Source: Eustoma russellianum
Lineage: Eukaryota; Streptophyta; Magnoliopsida; Gentianales; Gentianaceae
Assembly (NCBI GenBank): GCA_036186865.1
Contig: AP025042.1
Coordinates: 30,814,602-30,878,601, forward strand
Reading direction: 5' to 3'
Length of the DNA: 64,000 nucleotides
The notes beneath the pieces were generated by a model that was not told where the DNA came from, did not search any database, and was given only the letters and a program-made list of their open reading frames with translations. Position 1 is the first letter of the stretch, and each line of letters starts with the position of its first letter. A program made the translations under genes and the position numbers. Below are positions 57,407-64,000 of this stretch, in pieces.

Positions 57407-59555
57407 TTATTTGGGTCCTTGAATGTTAGGGGCATTGTTCTTGTTTAGATAACCCTTAGGTATCCAAACTTGAATATACTTTCTAGGCACATTTTTAGCA
57501 TGGTTAAAGTAAGAAGGATAAGCATATAGATGATTATTCCACATAAGTGAGGGTGCATTGTTATACATGTTGTGCCATGGTTGATAATCATTATAGGATG
57601 GTCGAATCTTATAATGTGTATAAGGCATGCGATTTTGTTTCTTATATGGTGCTCTATATGTATATTCATGTGTATTTCTATAAGACTTGTATGAGCGTTG
57701 CTTATGCTTAGGTTCATAAAAAGTTGGATGCATTTTATTTGGTCTAGTTGCATTTGTATACATGTAGGCATAATTTATAGGTTGTCTAGATGCAAAGTTT
57801 GGCCTAGATGTATGTTTATGCGTGTGCATATTGGTGGGTTTGTGTTGTATTTTTGCCTTGATATGAGTAGAAGATTGTGTAGAAGAAGATGTAGCAGACA
57901 AAGTTAATTTTGTATTATATGGCAACTTTGTACTAGATGAAACAAACTTAGTCTTTTCATTTACTTTTTCGTTTTCTTCTTTATATCCTAAACCGGTTTT
58001 ATCATTGCCATACTTTTGTGATGAGATAAGTATATCTAACATATTTGCACCCGATTTAAATTGTTCTATCCTTTTTTCTAAGGTAAATTTTGAAGACTTA
58101 AGTTGCACTATTTCATTTTCACAACTTTCTAACTTGGATTTCAACATTTTATTTTCAATTTGTAACTTTTGTTCATCTTTCCTATATGATTCAATTTTGT
58201 TCTCTAAAGAATCAAGAGTATTAGTAGACTCTTGTTTAAGAGATTCTAGTTGATCGGAAAATTCCAAGTTGGACGTCTTCAACTTGTCATTTTCTTCAAC
58301 TAGTTTCTTCTTTTCTTTAGAGAGCCTCTTACAGTGAGCATGCATTCGTAGGAATTCTTCATACATTTCATCAAATATCATGTCACTATCAAAATCACTA
58401 TCACAAGAAGAACATACCTCGTTGGATACGAAGCACACTTGAGCTTCCTCAGTTTCGGATTCTGAGTCGGATGAGTCGCTCCATGTGCTCACCTTCATTG
58501 CTCGTTTCCCTTTTCTTGCCTTAGACTCCTTTGTCTTTGATGTTTGAGCTTCCTTGTCCTTGGCTTGTTTATTATTGTTGTTGTTGTTATTATTTTTCTT
58601 TGTTGGACAATCGTATGAAATATGTCCTTTTTGACCGCATTCATAACACTTTAATTCTTTATTATACCATTTGTTTGTGCTATTTTTATTAGATTGAGAA
58701 AAAAAAAAGAAGAAGAAGAATTACATTGTCTATTCCTATTTGGACGTTTGAAAAACTTTCTAAGTTTTCTAGCGATCAATATCAAGTCATCGTCTAATTC
58801 AGTATCACTATTACTATCATCGTTATTAGCATGTTTTTCGGTTGTTTTGAAGGCTATTGACTTACCGGATGACTTAGACGATTCAGACTTTCGTTGGTTC
58901 AGTTTTACCTCATAGACTTTAAGAGACCCGATCAATTCATCCATCTTGGTGATTGACTTTGTCTCCTCGATTACAGTCACCTTTGGATCCTATTCAGTAG
59001 GGAGACTTCGTAGCACCTTTTGAACCTTTTCATTGTTCGAAAATGACTTCCCTAAGCTTCAAGGGCATTGAAAATATTAGTAATCCTCAAATCTATAGAT
59101 GTTATGGATTCGTTTGGCAACATTTTGAAAGTCTCTAATTCAGTCATAAGCATGTTTATTTTTGACTCTTTAACACCACTAGTACCTTCATGCTTTAATA
59201 CAAGTGATTTCCACATGTCGTGTGCGCTTGTGCAATTTGACACATATCCTGCTTCAGAAGTTGTAAGTCCATTCAAAAGTAATTGCATAACTTTAGCATT
59301 CATAGACATTTTCTTTTTATCATACGATGACCATTCACTTTTATATTTTTCAACCTCCTGTGTGACTCCATTAACTTGTACAACTTTCATTCAAATGTAT
59401 GGCCCATCTTCAACTATAGACCATAAATCGATGTCTATAGCAATTAAGAATAGCCTAATTCTTAGTTTCCAATGAACAAAATTATTGCCATCAAAAAGAG
59501 GAGGGCGTTGTGTGGACATACCTTCCAACTCACTTTTGTGAGAAACAATAGCCAT
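57407..59555 (-). pseudogene. gag: SIRE gag
   Basis: The start at 59555 (MAIVSHKSELEGM) is followed by RPPLFDGNNFVHWKLRIRLF and a TGA at 59391. The main gag domain continues 59052-59390 (MWKSLVLKHEGTSGVKES). After a frameshift, 58651-58980 holds the domain end (KMDELIGSLKVYEVKLN). The knuckle CYECGQKGHISYDC is near 58605-58650. The segment 57407-58498 is a long acidic then coiled-coil-like region (heptad-rich around ESLKQESTNTLDSLENKIES) and a Tyr/His/Asn-rich tail, as in SIRE gag. Confidence 0.9.
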
Positions 59556-59664
59556 AGTATGTACATTTGATTTGAGACAAGCAGTATATTATGAATTCTT
59601 GTTTCTTGGCTTTGTATTGTTCGTGCGGTGTTGAATCTTGCTTGTTTTGAGTGGTGTTGGTCTG

Positions 59665-59676
59665 GCTCTGATACCA
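59665..59676 (-). promoter_or_regulatory. Primer-binding site of the SIRE element
   Basis: Minus strand TGGTATCAGAGC, two bases from the LTR; initiator tRNA-Met type. Confidence 0.93.
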
Positions 59677-59678
59677 AA

Positions 59679-62196
59679 TGTTGGACCATGCACCTGCAAT
59701 GAACACCACTAGAGGGGGGGTGAATAGTGGTTAGCGGAAATTACACTACAACCCTTTGTTAAAATCCCCTTGAAACAGAATCTGAGACCAACTCAGATTC
59801 AGAACCCATTTTTCAAAAATTCACAAATAATTGTACACAACTCCAAAAATTATGAAACTTTCCAGAACTGAATTTGAATGAGTTAGCAAGATTCTTTCAA
59901 AAATCAGACAAAAATAAGATCGTTTGACCCTTCAAACAAATAAAAAGATTCAGATGTTCAAACTGGACAGAATTGGACAGAATGTTGCTGATTTTGCAAA
60001 ACGTGTTTCTCTTTGAATACTCAACCAAATAGGTTTATCTTTATATCAAAACACTCCTTAGGATGTTTAGATGAAGTTTTCAAAAGGCTCTGACCTCAAA
60101 CAATTCTTGAAAAATACATAATTTAACGTTTCTCAAAACTGGTCAGATTACAGACAGACTGGAGCAGTTATCTTGCAAAGACTAAAAGACTAACTTTTAC
60201 TTGCTCAAATCAAGTGATTCTTGTTGTAAATAAAAGATAACAGTCTGAAGTATAACTCCACCAAAAATCACGAATTTTAAAAATTTTTAGCTATTTTTCC
60301 AAATTGTGTGAAGTTGGGTGAAAACTGCAGTCAAAAACGGGCAGAAAACAGAAATAAAGAAACAAGAGAAGAACACCAAGGATTTATCCTGGTTCGGTCA
60401 ATGTGACCTACTACAGTCCCAAGGAACACCTTTCTTTGGATTTCACTATGAAATGAACACCTTACAACAAGAGCCAAGCTTGATCCATGGGTTATACACC
60501 AACCCTACTCAAGACTTGGATAAACACCTTCTAAGCAACACTTAGTTGCAATACCTCCAACACCTATTGATGTAGCCTTATAAAGATGGCTAATCAATCT
60601 TACAAATGAAGCTCAAGAGGCTTGTAGCTCACCAAAATATCAAGAACACCTTTGCTACAACAAAATACAACAACAAGAACAGGAAGATGAATATGAAAGC
60701 TATAGAATGCTCGTGAGCTTCAAGTGTGTTTCATCTTCTTCACCATTGTCTCTATTTATATTGTGAAATGAGCCTTGAAGATAAAAATGCCAATATGTCA
60801 TCATCTTCATCATCAACTCCAAATGTCTTCTCATCATTGGTTGGCTTTGTACACTTGGCAAAATAATACGCAATGATTGGTCCACCTTGGCAATGTCATG
60901 TTGGCCGAAATTTTCCACCTTGGCAAGTCATAATTATCCTTTGTAAAATATAGATAATAAGAAGGATAATGCCACAAGAATACCTCAACTTCTAGTCTTG
61001 AAAATAGGCATGTGGGAGAAGACTATTTCAAAAACAAAATTCAGCTTCAATTTGAGATGAAGTAGCCGTTGGCTACTTTTGGTTTTTCCAAAAATAATTT
61101 TGTTTTTTCTTAATTAAAATAAGGAAGGATAATACCACCAAATTATCCCCAAATTCAAGCACCATAATAGGACATGTGAAGTCTTCTTTTGACTTCAAAA
61201 ATCTACTGAAATTTCACCAATAAAATAATATAGCTGTTGGCTATTTTTAGTAAATTTCAAGTTGGCAATTTTGCCAACTAGCTCCTTTTTGGTTGGTCCA
61301 CTTGTCTCCAACTCACAAAATGAATGCACCATCATATCCACCTGATTAATCACGTTTTCAACATATATATAAGTGTAGCAACTCAGATTTTTGAAGAAGA
61401 AATAAATAGATAACACTAGACAAGATTATGTCAACGTATAACACCGAAATTCCCCAATATTTCTTCTTATATGTTGAGATCATTTCTACACCTTTGACAC
61501 CTTCAACATCTCTGAAAAATGATGATAAATATCCTCTTATTAGATATATAAGAGGGTCTTCAAGAAAAAAAATAGAATGTGACATCTCAAATCGTCACAT
61601 ATCCAGCTATAGTCAATAATATCATCGGTCAATAATATCATCGGTTGAGAAAATAAGATAAAAGATCACCATATTATCTTCAAAATAATAATAAAACAGC
61701 TCCAGAATGAAGATAATCATATAATCAAGAGATTCCTTGAGTGAAAATACCAAAAATACCCTTGGGGGTAAAATGACCAAAATACCCCTGCTGTAAGAAA
61801 ACTCCAAAAATGAACCGGATGGTCATAAATACTCATGATATCACCTTTGTCATGATAAATAGGATAAGAATACATCCTTGAAATATTTTCATCATATCAT
61901 GTTCCTACAAAACTCAATATACCAATTTTGCCCTTTTTGGTAAGTTGTAGAAACTTCCAAGGCACGATAGTCACAAGACAAAAATAATCACCAAAAACAC
62001 ATAATAATCACATAATGAACATATATAAATTATGTATAAATGAAAACAATCATTTTAACACATTTTAGAAAATTATTTCTAAAAACCCTAGACATCGATC
62101 GATGTGCAACAACCTGAAAGATCGATGTGTGACATTTTTAAGTATTCACCACTTAAAATCATGACTTTGAAAATTATCCAAACATATTTCTCAACA
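59679..62196 (-). repeat. Right (5') LTR of the SIRE element
   Basis: 2518 bp. It differs from the left LTR by few substitutions, a duplicated stretch around 61620-61645 (ATATCATCGGT twice) and a deletion near 62122 between short GATG/TGTG repeats. TATA at plus 60751-60760 (minus TATAAATAGA). Confidence 0.93.
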
Positions 62197-62780
62197 AAAA
62201 ATATCAATAAGTTTTTTTAGAATAGAAAATACAATTTGTTTTCCTATCTTTTTTGACGAGTAAATACTATATTTCATTTGTGACTTCCAAACAAAAAGTA
62301 CTTCCTTAAAGAGTTTTGTTTTTCTCAAGGAAGGTTTGTACGTGAGATGACCTTTACCAATGAAAGACTTTGTGGTTGATGACTAATTAATTTATTTATT
62401 GAAACTGGCATATGAAATGGGATTGGAGTTGGCGTCTGTTCCAACGGTAAAAAAAATTATAAATTTTCTGGACGGCCACTGTCGTCCAAAACGGACAGTT
62501 TCTCTTAGAGCATTGTAAGAAACAGCATTGTAAGAAACAGCATTGTGTCAATTGGTCATTACAGGCTTCAAATCAAGGTAGGTATAGATTAAGAAGCATT
62601 ACAATAGGACTTAAATATTTTATATCACATATGATTCTTATGTATATTTTTTTTATAAGTTTATTGGCTGTACTTAATTTCTAATTTCCTTATAGTTGCA
62701 TCGTAATGTTTTCCTATAAATATAATTATACAAGAAACCGCTGCCCTCCTATAAATACGATTTCTTTGTATGAAAAATCA
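62197..62780. repeat. Repeat R copy d, right part
   Basis: Continues 51390 after the SIRE element: AAAAATATCAATAAG, GAAACTGGCATATGAAATGG, CGTCCAAAACGGACAG. A 15-bp tandem duplication (GCATTGTAAGAAACA twice, 62511-62545) is unique to this copy. Confidence 0.85.
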
Positions 62781-63345
62781 ATTTGCAAGTTCCACTATCT
62801 GGAAACATCCAGTTTATACAAGAAACCGCTGCCTAACTAGCCCACCATCGTGACAGTTTGTCAATGTAACCACCGAATAGAAAAGCAAAACCTAGATCAC
62901 TAATAATAAAATAGGAGTCAAAGGAATAACATGAGGACATCAAAGAATGCTTCTTGAAGTAACATTCTGACTCTTTCCAGTCAATCTGTTTTATTATAAT
63001 TATGATTATGATATGGTGTCAAATATATCAATAACTTTTTTTATAACAAAAAAATCAATAAGTTACGACTTACAGTCCAGGAAGTGGATTTCAAGCCAAA
63101 AAAATAGTATTTGAGAATTAGATCTTCCATTTTCTTTTTCGTTTCTTTGTTGATCAGATGATGCTCAACTTGCAATGCTAGTAAATACTGAATTTCATTT
63201 GTGACTTCCAAACAAAAAGTGATTCCCTAAAGAGTTTAGGTTTTTTTTTTTTTCCAAAGATGGTTTGTACGTGTGATGCCCTTTACGAATGAAAGACTTT
63301 GTGGTCGAGGACTAATTCATTTATTTATTGAGACTGGCAAATGAA
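62781..63345. repeat. Repeat R copy e, cut at the right
   Basis: Follows copy d as copy c follows copy b. Ends at GGCAAATGAA, where a new LTR begins. Confidence 0.82.
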
Positions 63346-64000
63346 TGTTAGAATATGTTTTGGTTTTGATGATTTGCACTAAGTTGGCACTTGGAATATT
63401 AGATTAGGCGCTTCTTGTTGAGTGTTTGATGTCAGTACACTTCGAACGCTCACTTCAGGCGCTAATGTATCTTGATGGAGTCCAGTACACTTCGAACGCC
63501 TAGATCAGGCGCTTCATGTGAAGTGTATGAAAGTCAGAACACTTCGAACGCCTACATTAGGCGCTTCATGTGTCCTGATGAAAAGTGCGAACACTTCGAA
63601 CGCCTACATTAGGCGCTTCAAGTGTTTCACCAAGTCAAAAGTACTTTTCTCTGAATGGACACGCTCTCCCAAGGTCCTTTTCTGAGAATATGTCAGTTCC
63701 AGTTCAAACAAGCATGAAGCACCACATTAGGCGCTTCATGTGACTTCGAACGCCTTCAGTAGCCAACATAAGGCGCTTAATGTGACTTCGAACGACTGTT
63801 CTTTTTCACATTAAGCGCTCAATGTCACATCGAACGCCTATACACTTGATACATTAGGCGCTTCATGTGTTCAACGGTACAAATGTCTTTGTGCTTCATT
63901 TTGTAACCAGTTGACTCTTTGTTCCCTCTTCTTTTAGTGTTATTTTCGTAGGTCTTCTCCCTCACCCAGAGTTGCCAGTTTTCTATTCTTGGCCAAGGTT
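63346..64000 (+). mobile_element. Start of another LTR element, runs off window
   Basis: TGTTAGAATATGTTTTGG is a copia-like LTR start directly interrupting copy e; the preceding ATGAA would be the left target duplication. No coding sequence in the visible 655 bp. Superfamily and orientation are uncertain because the rest is missing. Confidence 0.55.
63408..63870. repeat. Palindromic GAACGCC...GGCGCTTC array
   Basis: About eight pairs of CTTCGAACGCC followed after 4-20 bases by TTAGGCGCTTCATGTG-like sequence; the two halves are imperfect inverted repeats. Spacing is irregular, with a 100-bp break near 63630-63720. Confidence 0.85.

Larger units (their letters stand above)
51391..62196 (-). 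mobile_element. SIRE/Maximus-type Ty1/copia element
   Basis: 10806 bp with LTRs 51391-53926 and 59679-62196, AAAAA duplications (51386-51390, 62197-62201), primer site, polypurine tract and full coding order on the minus strand. LTRs of about 2.5 kb and the long gag with a coiled-coil-like stretch fit SIRE/Maximus. Nonsense codons and frame changes exist but domains are well kept and the LTRs nearly identical, so it is probably young. No envelope-like ORF after RNase H. Confidence 0.94.

Noticed and set aside
63408..63870. CRISPR-like look of regularly recurring GAACGCC/GGCGCTTC units
   Set aside because: Repeats are imperfect, spacers are irregular and not unique in the CRISPR sense, and the setting is a plant nuclear LTR without cas genes.
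1..64000. tRNA, rRNA or other structural RNA genes
   Set aside because: The only tRNA-related sequences are 12-13-nt primer-binding sites; no cloverleaf or rRNA block was seen by eye.

Overview
The window reads as repeat-dense nuclear DNA of a flowering plant. It holds plant Ty3/gypsy (Tekay/Del chromovirus) and Ty1/copia lineages, initiator-Met primer-binding sites, GT-AG introns and TATA-type LTR promoters, with no prokaryotic operons. I cannot name the species. Almost everything is LTR retrotransposon, mostly nested and mutationally broken. I support one probable host gene: a two-exon gene on the minus strand (25925-26660) for a small secreted cysteine-rich peptide.

Layout. 1-15083: one Tekay-type gypsy element on the plus strand, its 5' LTR cut by the window edge, with a 2956-bp solo LTR (9666-12621, duplication GTAAT) inside its 3' LTR. 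15084-17760: pieces of two further LTRs of the solo-LTR family, arranged as if the gypsy sits in one and that one sits in the other. 18062-18337 and 25442-25707: a decayed plant RNase H-like (RVT_3, probably LINE-derived) sequence, split by a minus-strand copia (18338-25441, duplication CGAAT). 25925-26660: the peptide gene. 27070-32224: a complete minus-strand copia (duplication GATCA).

27486-63345: a tandem amplification. A segment of about 6.1 kb (most of that copia, its right flank and an old gag relic) recurs with the same breakpoint at about 33563 and again at about 46320. A plus-strand copia (38865-44695, duplication TTTAT) later entered unit 2, and a SIRE/Maximus copia (51391-62196, minus strand, duplication AAAAA) entered unit 3. 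From 63346 another LTR begins and runs off the window.

Points that stand out: the peptide gene, with a same-orientation LTR promoter about 0.4 kb upstream and upstream DNA that recurs in the amplified repeat; two intron-like GT-AG gaps in the gypsy gag-pol that sit exactly where splicing would rejoin conserved motifs; a copia with no tRNA-type primer site but a 14-nt perfect complement of its own LTR there, suggesting self-priming; and unrelated LTR families that each carry their own short, often palindromic, tandem array. All identities come from motifs read by eye; no database search was possible.
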